Positions 1-4,770 of a DNA stretch of 6,977 nucleotides are shown in pieces. Location: contig NZ_JAIWON010000149.1 in NCBI RefSeq assembly GCF_020216885.1, forward strand, positions 1 to 6,977. Direction: 5' to 3'. Position 1 is the stretch's first letter, and each line of letters opens with the position of its first letter. The notes under the pieces were generated by a model, which did not search any database, had not been told where the DNA came from, and saw only the letters and a program-made list of their open reading frames with translations. Both the position numbers and the translations under genes were made by a program. Source of the DNA: Zymomonas sp. (GTDB lineage Bacteria > Pseudomonadota > Alphaproteobacteria > Sphingomonadales > Sphingomonadaceae).

Positions 1-99
1 GGTATTACCAAGGTTGTATTCGACCGCGGGGGATTTTTGTTTCATGGGCGGGTAAAAGCTCTGGCTGATGCTGCCCGTGAAGGCGGATTGGAGTTCTAA
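1..99 (+). CDS. rplR: 50S ribosomal protein L18, 3' end only
   Basis: Only the last 32 codons and a TAA stop are in the window; the 5' part lies upstream. The reading frame from base 1 gives the conserved L18 C-terminus, with VVFDRGG, then the YHG-like [16 protein letters not shown], ending GLEF. In the family this end packs against 5S rRNA in the central protuberance of the 50S subunit. It is followed with no gap by rpsE, the usual spc-operon neighbour, and its last codons carry the ribosome binding site of rpsE (GGAG at 90-93). The two genes are therefore very probably translationally coupled. Nothing unusual is visible in this fragment. Confidence 0.95.
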   Translation, partial: GITKVVFDRGGFLFHGRVKALADAAREGGLEF

Positions 100-801
100 A
101 TGGCTAACGAAAGCGAAATCCAGAAAACGGAAAATGCCGAAGTTGCCAATGCTGCTAACGGCACCAATCCGAACAACGAACGCCGTGGTCGTGGTGGCCG
201 TGGTCGTGGTGGTCGTGGCCGTGATGGCCGTGGTCGCCGTGATGACCGTCGCAACGAAGAAGCTGGTGAAGAGCTGATTGAAAAGCTGGTTCACATTAAC
301 CGTGTTTCTAAGACGGTTAAGGGTGGTAAGCGCTTCGGTTTCGCTGCTTTGGTTGTTGTTGGTGACGGTAAAGGCCGCGTCGGCTTTGGTCATGGTAAAG
401 CTCGCGAAGTGCCGGAAGCTATTTCTAAGGCAACTGCTGCAGCTAAAAAGACGATGATTCGCGTTCCGCTTCGTGAAGGTCGCACCTTGCATCATGATGG
501 TCGTGGCCGCTTCGGTGCTGGTCTGGTCTATCTGCGTTCGGCACCGTCAGGTACCGGCATCATCGCTGGTGGTCCAATGCGCGCCATCTTCGAAAGCCTT
601 GGTGTTGCTGACGTCGTGACGAAGTCTGTTGGCACCAGCAACCCTTACAATATGATTCGTGCCACCTTTGAAGCACTGAATGATCAGAAGAGCCCGAAAG
701 CCGTAGCCCAGCGCCGCGGTAAACGGATTGCTGATCTCTTCGGTCGCGGTGGTGCATCTGCAGCTAAGGCTGAAGCTGAAGCTGCTGCGGTTGTGGAGTA
801 A
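100..801 (+). CDS. rpsE: 30S ribosomal protein S5 with RG-repeat N-terminal extension
   Basis: S5 is a primary component of the 30S subunit, involved in translational fidelity and mRNA entry. The conserved body starts near residue 57 ([21 protein letters not shown]), with the double-stranded-RNA-binding-like N-domain continuing to [18 protein letters not shown] (91-108). The C-domain includes [21 protein letters not shown] and [16 protein letters not shown]. At 233 residues it is well above the roughly 167 of E. coli. The extra length is an acidic/Asn-rich head (1-28), an Arg-Gly repeat block (29-51) and an Ala/Glu-rich tail (about 217-233). The start at 100 abuts the rplR TAA, and GGAG at 90-93 has 6-nt spacing. 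RG-rich S5 N-termini occur in sphingomonads as I recall, so this is probably lineage-typical rather than aberrant. Confidence 0.97.
   Translation: MANESEIQKTENAEVANAANGTNPNNERRGRGGRGRGGRGRDGRGRRDDRRNEEAGEELIEKLVHINRVSKTVKGGKRFGFAALVVVGDGKGRVGFGHGKAREVPEAISKATAAAKKTMIRVPLREGRTLHHDGRGRFGAGLVYLRSAPSGTGIIAGGPMRAIFESLGVADVVTKSVGTSNPYNMIRATFEALNDQKSPKAVAQRRGKRIADLFGRGGASAAKAEAEAAAVVE
184..243 (+). repeat. 15-nt tandem repeat coding RGRGG units inside rpsE
   Basis: Four consecutive 15-nt units start at 184, 199, 214 and 229. The first two differ only at the last base (unit CGTGGTCGTGGTGG + C/T); the third and fourth have diverged. They encode [15 protein letters not shown] and RGRRD (residues 29-48). 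Near-identity at the nucleotide level, including wobble positions, suggests recent expansion by slippage. Unit number may therefore vary between strains. The encoded RGG-type segment is probably disordered and basic, which would suit contact with rRNA or mRNA; that role is inferred. Confidence 0.8.
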
Positions 802-811
802 AAATGTGATG
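795..811 (+). promoter_or_regulatory. rpmD ribosome binding site with overlapping start codons
   Basis: GGAG at 795-798 overlaps the end of rpsE (TAA 799-801). Three start codons follow: ATG at 804, which meets an in-phase TGA at once (807-809); GTG at 806; and ATG at 809. The last two are in the rpmD frame. Spacing from GGAG is 5, 7 and 10 nt respectively. The GTG has the best spacing, but ATG 809 gives the family-typical N-terminus. The start is ambiguous by one codon. Confidence 0.6.
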
Positions 812-985
812 GCAACTCTTAAAGTTACTCAGATTGGTTCTCCTATCCGTCGTAGCCCAGATCAGCGTGCAACGCTTATCGGTCTTGGCCTTAACAAGAT
901 GCATCGCACCCGCGAATTGAAGGATACACCCGATGTTCGGGGTATGCTTCGCAAGGTTGCTCATCTGGTTAAAGTTGAGAACTAA
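809..985 (+). CDS. rpmD: 50S ribosomal protein L30
   Basis: The product is 58 residues and begins [15 protein letters not shown]. The short bacterial L30 fold is evident: a first strand with the IGSPIRR motif, a helix containing [15 protein letters not shown], then [19 protein letters not shown]. Length matches the usual bacterial form (about 59). L30 sits on the 50S surface and is dispensable for the fold of the subunit in some species. It follows rpsE after 7 nt, as in the canonical spc operon, and shares its translational context. ATG 809 is chosen over GTG 806, which would only add one residue. It is the last gene before a strong terminator-like hairpin, so it may close a rplR-rpsE-rpmD transcript. 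Confidence 0.95.
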   Translation: MATLKVTQIGSPIRRSPDQRATLIGLGLNKMHRTRELKDTPDVRGMLRKVAHLVKVEN

Positions 986-988
986 TCT

Positions 989-1012
989 TTTCCTTGTCTT
1001 TTGATAAGGAAA
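989..1012 (+). repeat. Stem-loop 1 of the rpmD-rplO spacer
   Basis: TTTCCTTGTC at 989-998 pairs with GATAAGGAAA at 1003-1012, giving 10 bp including one G-T wobble, around a TTTT loop. It begins 4 nt after the rpmD stop and has no following T-run, so it looks more like a 3'-end-protecting or regulatory stem than a terminator. The left arm (TTTCCTTG) recurs exactly at 1085-1092. Confidence 0.65.
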
Positions 1013-1021
1013 TTGGCAAAG

Positions 1022-1061
1022 AACAGCGTCGTCTCGACAAGAGAGGCGCTGTTTTTGTTTT
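1022..1061 (+). terminator. Intrinsic terminator between rpmD and rplO
   Basis: AACAGCGTC (1022-1030) pairs with GGCGCTGTT (1045-1053). After one bulged G (1031), TCTC (1032-1035) pairs with GAGA (1041-1044), leaving a GACAA loop. The 13-bp stem, with one T-G wobble, is followed by a TTTTTGTTTT run (1052-1061) and preceded by an A-rich stretch. This is a strong rho-independent terminator by structure, in a place where the classical spc operon is continuous. Read-through must be partial, or rplO must have its own promoter. Confidence 0.8.
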
Positions 1062-1089
1062 GGAAAGCTTTGATGCGCATAGGCTTTCC
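1062..1089 (+). repeat. Stem-loop 3 of the rpmD-rplO spacer
   Basis: GGAAAGCTT (1062-1070) pairs with AGGCTTTCC (1081-1089), 9 bp with one T-G wobble. The 10-nt loop contains the palindrome ATGCGCAT (1073-1080). It starts directly after the T-run of the preceding terminator and ends 45 nt before the rplO start. TTGAAAATTTTT follows, which is a poor U-tract. It could be a second back-up terminator, or the 5' stabilising stem of a processed rplO mRNA. Confidence 0.6.
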
Positions 1090-1134
1090 TTGAAAATTTT
1101 TCTGCGCGCCAAAAGCGAAAGCGAGTGCTTTAAT

Positions 1135-1626
1135 ATGTCTTTTAAATTAAACAGTCTGAAAGATAACACGGGTTCACGCGTTGGTCGTGTCCGCGTTGGC
1201 CGCGGTATTGGTTCCGGTCTCGGTAAAACCGCTGGTCGCGGCCAAAAAGGTCAGAAAAGCCGTTCTGGTGTTTCGATCAATGGTTTCGCTGGTGGACAGA
1301 TGCCCATCTATATGCGTCTCCCGAAACGCGGCTTTAACAATATTTTTGCTAAAGACTATGCCGAAGTTAACCTTGGCGTTGTTCAGAAGCTGATTGAAAC
1401 TGGCCGTCTGGATGCCAAAAACCCGATTGACCATCAGGCTTTAAAAGCGGCTGGTGTCGCCCGCGGTGGTAAAGATGGTGTCCGTATCCTCGCTAAAGGT
1501 GAAATTTCTTCTAAAGTAGCTTTCAAAGTGGCTGGTATTTCGAAATCTGCCCGCGAAGCGGTTGAAAAGGCTGGCGGATCGGTTGAAATCATTGCTCGTC
1601 GCAATGTTGAAAAGACAGACGCCTAA
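1135..1626 (+). CDS. rplO: 50S ribosomal protein L15
   Basis: The product is 163 residues, somewhat longer than the 144 of E. coli. The Gly/Arg-rich N-terminal extension that threads into 23S rRNA is clear: [42 protein letters not shown], in pieces from residue 16 to 56, then RLPKRGF (61-67). The C-terminal globular domain runs from about 75 to 157 ([11 protein letters not shown], then [10 protein letters not shown], then [15 protein letters not shown]). The start at 1135 ([11 protein letters not shown]) matches the family MKLNDL start. The frame stays open for 47 more codons upstream, but that part reads through the spacer hairpins and is not L15-like. No good Shine-Dalgarno is visible (only GAG at 1123-1125, 9 nt spacing). 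It ends with tandem stops TAA TAG at 1624-1629. Confidence 0.96.
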   Translation: MSFKLNSLKDNTGSRVGRVRVGRGIGSGLGKTAGRGQKGQKSRSGVSINGFAGGQMPIYMRLPKRGFNNIFAKDYAEVNLGVVQKLIETGRLDAKNPIDHQALKAAGVARGGKDGVRILAKGEISSKVAFKVAGISKSAREAVEKAGGSVEIIARRNVEKTDA

Positions 1627-1633
1627 TAGGCTA

Positions 1634-1735
1634 GACACCAAGCCTGATTAAAAGAAGGACGGTCTGTTAAGGTATTTACCTTTGCAGGCCGTTTTTTCTG
1701 GAATAAACGTCATTTTAGGCACAGGCTTGGTTGTC
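1634..1735 (+). repeat. Long-range inverted repeat enclosing the rplO terminator
   Basis: GACACCAAGCCTG (1634-1646) is the reverse complement of CAGGCTTGGTTGTC (1722-1735) except for one extra T (1732), giving 13 paired bases. Nine of them (CCAAGCCTG) are contiguous and perfect. A second inner pairing, TAAAA (1649-1653) with TTTTA (1713-1717), extends the arm, and the terminator hairpin at 1659-1692 sits at its centre. In RNA this would form an elongated double-stranded rod just after rplO. It could be an RNase III site, a 3'-end stabiliser, or a small palindromic element. No flanking target duplication is evident. Confidence 0.65.
1659..1697 (+). terminator. Intrinsic terminator after rplO
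   Basis: ACGGTCTG (1659-1666) pairs with CAGGCCGT (1685-1692), 8 bp with one wobble. An inner stem AAGGT (1669-1673) / ACCTT (1678-1682) closes a 4-nt loop across a small internal loop. T6 follows (1692-1697) and an A-rich stretch precedes. It separates rplO from secY. Confidence 0.8.
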
Positions 1736-1759
1736 AACTTTGCATTCACTGCTTAAACC
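1731..1759 (+). promoter_or_regulatory. Weak candidate promoter upstream of secY
   Basis: TTGTCA (1731-1736, one mismatch to the -35 consensus) is followed after 17 nt by TAAACC (1754-1759, only three matches to the -10 consensus). A promoter is expected here because the rplO terminator lies just upstream, but the match is weak and its -35 overlaps the right arm of the long inverted repeat. Confidence 0.25.
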
Positions 1760-1773
1760 CTCTATGTCCGGTT

Positions 1774-1794
1774 CTTGAGTTTTTATTACTCAAG
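1774..1794 (+). repeat. Stem-loop in the secY leader
   Basis: CTTGAGT (1774-1780) pairs perfectly with ACTCAAG (1788-1794) around a TTTTATT loop. No T-run follows, so it is not a terminator. Its role is unknown. Confidence 0.5.
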
Positions 1795-1805
1795 GGGTCG
1801 TGGAA

Positions 1806-1839
1806 AGAAGATAAGGCTCAAGCTTTTTCTTTATCTTTT
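1806..1839 (+). repeat. Second stem-loop in the secY leader
   Basis: AGAAGATAAGG (1806-1816) pairs with CTTTATCTTTT (1829-1839), 11 bp including two wobbles, with seven Watson-Crick pairs in a row (AAGATAA/TTATCTT). The stem is AT-rich and the loop is T-rich. The four T residues at its 3' edge make it at best a weak terminator or attenuator in front of secY. Confidence 0.5.
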
Positions 1840-1865
1840 GCGACATGTCGATCATACGTCATGAT
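1838..1865 (+). promoter_or_regulatory. Palindromes and weak promoter-like pair before secY
   Basis: CGACATGTCG (1841-1850) is a perfect 10-nt palindrome. It is followed at once by ATCAT/ATGAT arms (1851-1855 and 1861-1865). TTGCGA (1838-1843) and CATGAT (1860-1865), 16 nt apart, each match four of six sigma70 positions. If this is the secY promoter, the palindrome would sit in the spacer as an operator-like site. This is suggestive only. Confidence 0.25.
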
Positions 1866-1884
1866 AGTTTTTAAAAATCTATCA
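1862..1884 (+). repeat. AT-rich inverted repeat near the secY start
   Basis: TGATAG (1862-1867) with CTATCA (1879-1884), and between them TTTTT then AAAAA plus one unpaired T, make a nearly complete inverted repeat. AATTTTTT follows (1887-1894). The secY start at 1912 is 27 nt downstream. The best SD-like string is GGGG at 1896-1899, 12 nt from the ATG, so secY initiation is weak or depends on structure. Confidence 0.5.
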
Positions 1885-1911
1885 GCAATTTTTTCGGGGT
1901 TCGACTGAATA

Positions 1912-3300
1912 ATGGCATCAGCAGCCAATCAATTTGCCTCTAATTTCAATCTATCCCAGTTTGGGAAGGCCACTGATCTTAAAAAGCGCTTGTGGTTTAC
2001 CTTTCTGGCTTTGATTGTCTTTCGGTTACTTTCTTTTGTGCCGTTACCGGGGATTGATCCGCGCACTATGGGCGCGCTTTTTGCGCAAACGCATGGTGGT
2101 GTACTGGATTTCTTTAATACCTTTTCCGGTGGTTCTCTAAGCCGCATGTCATTGATCGCTTTGGGGTTAATGCCTTATATTACGGCTTCTATTGTCGTTC
2201 AGCTTTCAACTTCTCTTAGTCCACATCTTGAGGCTTTGAAAAAAGAGGGTGAAAGCGGCCGAAAAAAATTGAACCAATATACGCGTTACGGCACGGTTCT
2301 TTTGACCGCGATTCAAGGCTATTTTATTGCCGTCGGATTAGAAAACTGGAAAACGCCTGCGGGATTATCTGCCGTAGTCGATCCGGGTTTACTCTTCCGC
2401 ATCAGCTGCGTGATTTCCCTGATTGGTGGCACCATGTTTTTGATGTGGCTTGGTGAACAGATTACAAGTCGCGGCGTTGGAAATGGAACATCGCTCATCA
2501 TTATGGCGGGGATTGTTTCACAGCTTCCGGTTATTATTTTAAATACGCTGGAACGCACAAGAAGTGGAGCTGTTAATCCTGCTCTGATTATTGCTGTTAT
2601 TGCTGTTGTGGCAGCCTTGGTTCTGTTCATCTGCTTTATGGAACGAGCACAAAGGCGTGTTCTAATTCAATATCCGAAACGCCAATCTGCCAATGGGATG
2701 ATGCAGGCGGATAAAAGCCATCTGCCGTTAAAGTTAAATACCGCTAATGTTATCCCGCCGATTTTTGCGTCTTCTGTTTTGTTAATGCCATTGACGATTA
2801 CGCAATTTGCTGGCCAGCGGGTGACCGCAGGGGGACGGTGGAGCAATATCCTGATTACGCTGAACCAATATCTGGCACATGGCACATGGCTGTACATGCT
2901 GCTCTATGGTCTGGGGATTGTTTTCTTCAGCTTCTTTTATACAGCGATTGTATTCAATCCCGAAGAAACGGCTGATAATTTAAAAAAATATGGTGGTTTT
3001 ATTCCTGGCATCCGTCCCGGAAAAGCGACAGCAGACTATCTCGATTATTTGCTGACCCGTATTACGGTTATCGGAGCAGCTTATCTGACTTGCATCTGTT
3101 TAGTGCCAGAATTTATGGCCAGCGAGTTGGGTATGACCTCTTTTGCTATTGGCGGAACCAGCTTGCTGATTGTTGTTAACGTGACGATTGACACTGTTAC
3201 CCAGATCCAAAGCCATTTGATTGCCCACCAATATGGTGATTTAATCCGTAAGTCGAAATTGCGCGGTAAAAGCATTCGGCGGCGCCAAAGATTAAAATAG
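1912..3300 (+). CDS. secY: Protein translocase subunit SecY
   Basis: SecY is the channel subunit of the SecYEG translocon in the inner membrane, exporting unfolded preproteins with SecA and inserting membrane proteins with the ribosome. At 462 residues it has the usual length, and about ten hydrophobic spans are visible (first about 27-47). After span 1 comes the plug region (GGVLDFFNTFSGGSLSRMS, 62-80), then GLMPYITASIVVQL. The TM6-7 cytoplasmic loop holds ERAQRRVLIQYPKRQ (244-258). The TM8-9 loop holds GGFIPGIRPG (361-370), whose R368 corresponds to the SecA-critical Arg357 of E. coli. The C-terminus is short and basic. An in-frame TGA at 1906 fixes the start at or after 1912. Placement between rplO and adk is as expected; no rpmJ follows. 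Confidence 0.98.
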   Translation: MASAANQFASNFNLSQFGKATDLKKRLWFTFLALIVFRLLSFVPLPGIDPRTMGALFAQTHGGVLDFFNTFSGGSLSRMSLIALGLMPYITASIVVQLSTSLSPHLEALKKEGESGRKKLNQYTRYGTVLLTAIQGYFIAVGLENWKTPAGLSAVVDPGLLFRISCVISLIGGTMFLMWLGEQITSRGVGNGTSLIIMAGIVSQLPVIILNTLERTRSGAVNPALIIAVIAVVAALVLFICFMERAQRRVLIQYPKRQSANGMMQADKSHLPLKLNTANVIPPIFASSVLLMPLTITQFAGQRVTAGGRWSNILITLNQYLAHGTWLYMLLYGLGIVFFSFFYTAIVFNPEETADNLKKYGGFIPGIRPGKATADYLDYLLTRITVIGAAYLTCICLVPEFMASELGMTSFAIGGTSLLIVVNVTIDTVTQIQSHLIAHQYGDLIRKSKLRGKSIRRRQRLK

Positions 3301-3332
3301 GTTTTCCTGTTTAACAAATCGGAATCTTTACA

Positions 3333-4004
3333 ATGAATATTATTCTTTTTGGCCCGCCGGGAGCTGGCAAGGGAACGCAAGCCCATCGATTGGTTCATGA
3401 CTTTGGGATGGTTCAGCTCTCTACGGGTGATATTTTGCGTCAGGCCGTTAAAGAAGGCACCGAAGTCGGGAAAATCGCTGGCGAGTTGATGAAAGCCGGT
3501 AAGCTGATTCCTGATGACCTGATGATCAGAATTTTGGGCGAGCGTCTCGATAAGCCAGATACCAAAAATGGTGTCATTTTTGATGGTTTTCCTCGGACAA
3601 AACCTCAGGTCGAAGCGCTCGATAAGTTGTTGGCAGAACGCCACAGCAAACTTGATTGCGTCATTGAGATTAAAGTCGATGAAAACGCCTTAGTAAAGCG
3701 GATTGTCGGACGCTATGTTTGCTCCAAATGTGGTGCTGGATATCATGATGAATTCAAACGCCCCCATAAGGAAGGGGTGTGTGACATCTGTGGTTCTACT
3801 GAATTTAAACGTCGCCCTGATGATAACGAAGAAGCCGTTCGGGCAAGATTGGTCGAATACCACGAAAAGACTGCACCGATTTTGCCAGTTTATGAAGCTA
3901 GAGGCATTGTCGCTTACGTAGATGGGATGCTCCCCATGGGGAATGTTGCGACTAAAATTGCAGAAATTTTGAAAGAGAAGGGTGCTAAACCTATCTCCGC
4001 ATAA
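3333..4004 (+). CDS. adk: Adenylate kinase, zinc-lid long form
   Basis: The enzyme interconverts ATP + AMP and 2 ADP in the cytoplasm. At 223 residues it is a long-form kinase. The P-loop is GPPGAGKGT (7-15), the AMP-binding segment STGDILR is at 30-36, FDGFPRT is at 83-89, and the lid follows VGRYVC (125-130). The lid carries four cysteines, C130-X2-C133 and C150-X2-C153, the arrangement of zinc-binding lids; E. coli Adk lacks this set. RRPDDNEEAVRARL (160-173) supplies conserved arginines. The start is supported by CGGAA at 3320-3324. The gene begins 32 nt after the secY stop, so secY-adk is one unit, ending at the terminator at 4030-4060. The secY-adk pairing is common across bacteria, including alphaproteobacteria. 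Confidence 0.97.
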   Translation: MNIILFGPPGAGKGTQAHRLVHDFGMVQLSTGDILRQAVKEGTEVGKIAGELMKAGKLIPDDLMIRILGERLDKPDTKNGVIFDGFPRTKPQVEALDKLLAERHSKLDCVIEIKVDENALVKRIVGRYVCSKCGAGYHDEFKRPHKEGVCDICGSTEFKRRPDDNEEAVRARLVEYHEKTAPILPVYEARGIVAYVDGMLPMGNVATKIAEILKEKGAKPISA

Positions 4005-4029
4005 CGCGTCTTTTCTGTTTTTATATCCC

Positions 4030-4060
4030 AAAGGCAGGTCATTTATGGCCTGCCTTTTTT
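4030..4060 (+). terminator. Intrinsic terminator after adk
   Basis: AAAGGCAGG (4030-4038) pairs perfectly with CCTGCCTTT (4049-4057). TC/GG adds one wobble and one C-G pair, leaving an ATTTAT loop, and the T-run continues to 4060. It closes the secY-adk transcript and makes rpsM the start of a new unit. Confidence 0.88.
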
Positions 4061-4184
4061 ATATTAAAAGAGGGCTGTTCTGCGCTTCATTTTCTATGAT
4101 CTTTTGAATAGGCTTTTTTATTGCTATTTTTTTAAAGATTTTTTATAGAAAAAGAGAATAATTGCTGGTTTTGTATCAGTTGTC
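4061..4184 (+). other. AT-rich non-coding tract upstream of rpsM
   Basis: No gene is visible here on either strand. The stretch from about 4097 to 4180 is strongly AT-rich with several T and A runs. TTTTCTAT (4090-4097) and ATAGAAAA (4145-4152) are an 8-bp inverted pair around it. A and T runs just upstream of a promoter suggest an UP-element-like or bent region; this is inference. Confidence 0.5.
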
Positions 4185-4214
4185 CTTGACTCATGCCTAC
4201 CTAACGGTTAGCAA
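4185..4214 (+). promoter_or_regulatory. Upstream candidate promoter for the rpsM unit
   Basis: CTTGACT (4185-4191) is an excellent alphaproteobacterial -35 element. With 17-nt spacing the -10 would be TAGCAA (4209-4214), which matches poorly. The AT-rich tract lies immediately upstream. Transcripts from here would have a leader of about 115 nt. The -35 is convincing, the -10 is not. Confidence 0.35.
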
Positions 4215-4221
4215 GCTTGCT
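4201..4221 (+). repeat. Two abutting palindromes (CTAACGGTTAG, AGCAAGCTTGCT)
   Basis: CTAAC-G-GTTAG (4201-4211) and the perfect 12-nt palindrome AGCAAGCTTGCT (4210-4221) overlap by two bases. They sit across the -10 and start region predicted for the CTTGACT promoter. This is where an operator or an initial-transcript hairpin would lie. No regulator can be named. Confidence 0.5.
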
Positions 4222-4250
4222 CTTTTGCAGTTGTGAATCGCAGGGGTGTT

Positions 4251-4278
4251 TTGGCATGTCTGGGGTGATAGCTGTAAT
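4251..4278 (+). promoter_or_regulatory. Best sigma70-type promoter candidate, for rpsM-rpsK-rpoA-rplQ
   Basis: TTGGCA (4251-4256, five of six) and TGTAAT (4273-4278, five of six) are separated by 16 nt. This is the best-matched pair I found in the window. Initiation would fall near 4285, 53 nt before the rpsM ATG. The mRNA would then begin almost directly with the hairpin at 4294-4318. Confidence 0.5.
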
Positions 4279-4293
4279 AAAAAAAGCGCTGAG

Positions 4294-4318
4294 ATGAGAT
4301 ATGTGCCACATATCTCGT
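4294..4318 (+). promoter_or_regulatory. Hairpin in the rpsM leader, next to the RBS
   Basis: GAGATATG (4296-4303) pairs perfectly with CATATCTC (4309-4316) around TGCCA. As DNA the symmetry extends to ten bases per arm with a single central C (4306). Two further pairs (A-T and T-G) lengthen the stem to 4294-4318. The hairpin ends 5 nt before the Shine-Dalgarno AGGAG (4324-4328). No T-run follows, so it is not a terminator. It could be a protein-binding leader element, a 5' mRNA stabiliser or an operator. In E. coli this leader binds S4, but rpsD is not in this operon here. Confidence 0.65.
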
Positions 4319-4337
4319 GGAGCAGGAGACTACAGAC

Positions 4338-4706
4338 ATGGCTCGTATTGCGGGTGTCAATATCCCGACAAACAAACGTGTAGAGATCGCCCTTACCTAT
4401 ATTCATGGTATCGGTCCGACCACGGCTAAGAAAATTGTTACTAAGCTTGGTATCGCGCCGGAACGGCGTGTCCAGGATCTTTCTGACAACGAAGTATTGC
4501 AGATTCGTGAAGCTATTGATGCTGACTATACGGTTGAAGGTGATCTTCGCCGTCAGGTCGCTATGAACATCAAGCGTTTGATGGATCTTGCCTGCTATCG
4601 CGGTTTGCGTCATCGTAAAGGGTTGCCTGTCCGTGGTCAGCGCACCCACACCAATGCACGCACGCGTAAGGGTAAAGCTAAGCCCATCGCTGGCAAGAAA
4701 AAATAA
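4338..4706 (+). CDS. rpsM: 30S ribosomal protein S13
   Basis: S13 sits in the head of the 30S subunit, contacts the P-site tRNA and forms inter-subunit bridges with the 50S. The 122-residue product starts [26 protein letters not shown]. The helix-two-turn-helix region around [10 protein letters not shown] (24-33) is present. The basic C-terminal tail holds [18 protein letters not shown] (86-103), then [10 protein letters not shown], and it ends in lysines. The ATG at 4338 is set by AGGAG at 4324-4328 with 9-nt spacing and by the universal MARIAGV start; an upstream in-frame GTG at 4317 falls inside the leader hairpin. It is the first gene of the alpha operon after a terminator and a promoter candidate. 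Confidence 0.97.
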   Translation: MARIAGVNIPTNKRVEIALTYIHGIGPTTAKKIVTKLGIAPERRVQDLSDNEVLQIREAIDADYTVEGDLRRQVAMNIKRLMDLACYRGLRHRKGLPVRGQRTHTNARTRKGKAKPIAGKKK

Positions 4707-4708
4707 GC

Positions 4709-4735
4709 AGATATCTTCTTAAAAGATATCTTTTT
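4709..4735 (+). terminator. Terminator-like hairpin between rpsM and rpsK
   Basis: AGATATCTT (4709-4717) pairs perfectly with AAGATATCT (4723-4731) around CTTAA, and T5 follows (4731-4735). The 9-bp stem starts 3 nt after the rpsM stop. It is AT-rich, so termination should be partial and the site may act as an attenuator or a 3' processing stem. rpsK has no obvious promoter of its own. Confidence 0.55.
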
Positions 4736-4770
4736 GCTTTTGCATCATCCAGCCTGAGGAATTTTAGGAT

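Noticed and set aside
994..1134. 47-codon N-terminal extension of rplO, open in frame
   Set aside because: It reads through three hairpins and a terminator T-run, has no RBS at its ATG, and L15 homology begins at [11 protein letters not shown] (1135).
1627..1911. Hidden small gene or ncRNA in the rplO-secY gap
   Set aside because: No frame with a plausible RBS is present on either strand, and the structures are better read as terminator plus leader; a separate ncRNA cannot be supported from sequence alone.
3300..3332. Possible missing rpmJ or infA after secY, or a lost rpsD before rpoA
   Set aside because: There is no room or remnant for them here, and their absence from this position is normal in alphaproteobacteria, so it is not a deletion.
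3081..3644. 187-codon open frame on the - strand across the secY-adk junction
   Set aside because: It is antisense to two certain genes, has no RBS and no recognisable domain; it is a shadow of their codon bias.
4317..4337. GTG start seven codons upstream of rpsM
   Set aside because: The GTG lies inside the leader hairpin without a Shine-Dalgarno, and the universal S13 start MARIAGV is at 4338 behind AGGAG.
4294..4383. 29-codon open frame (ATG 4294) overlapping the rpsM start out of frame
   Set aside because: It has no Shine-Dalgarno, its first codons are the leader hairpin, and the rest is out-of-frame rpsM.
4197..4649. 150-codon open frame on the - strand over rpsM and its leader
   Set aside because: It is antisense to rpsM and shows no family resemblance. 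The leader part is explained by regulatory structure.
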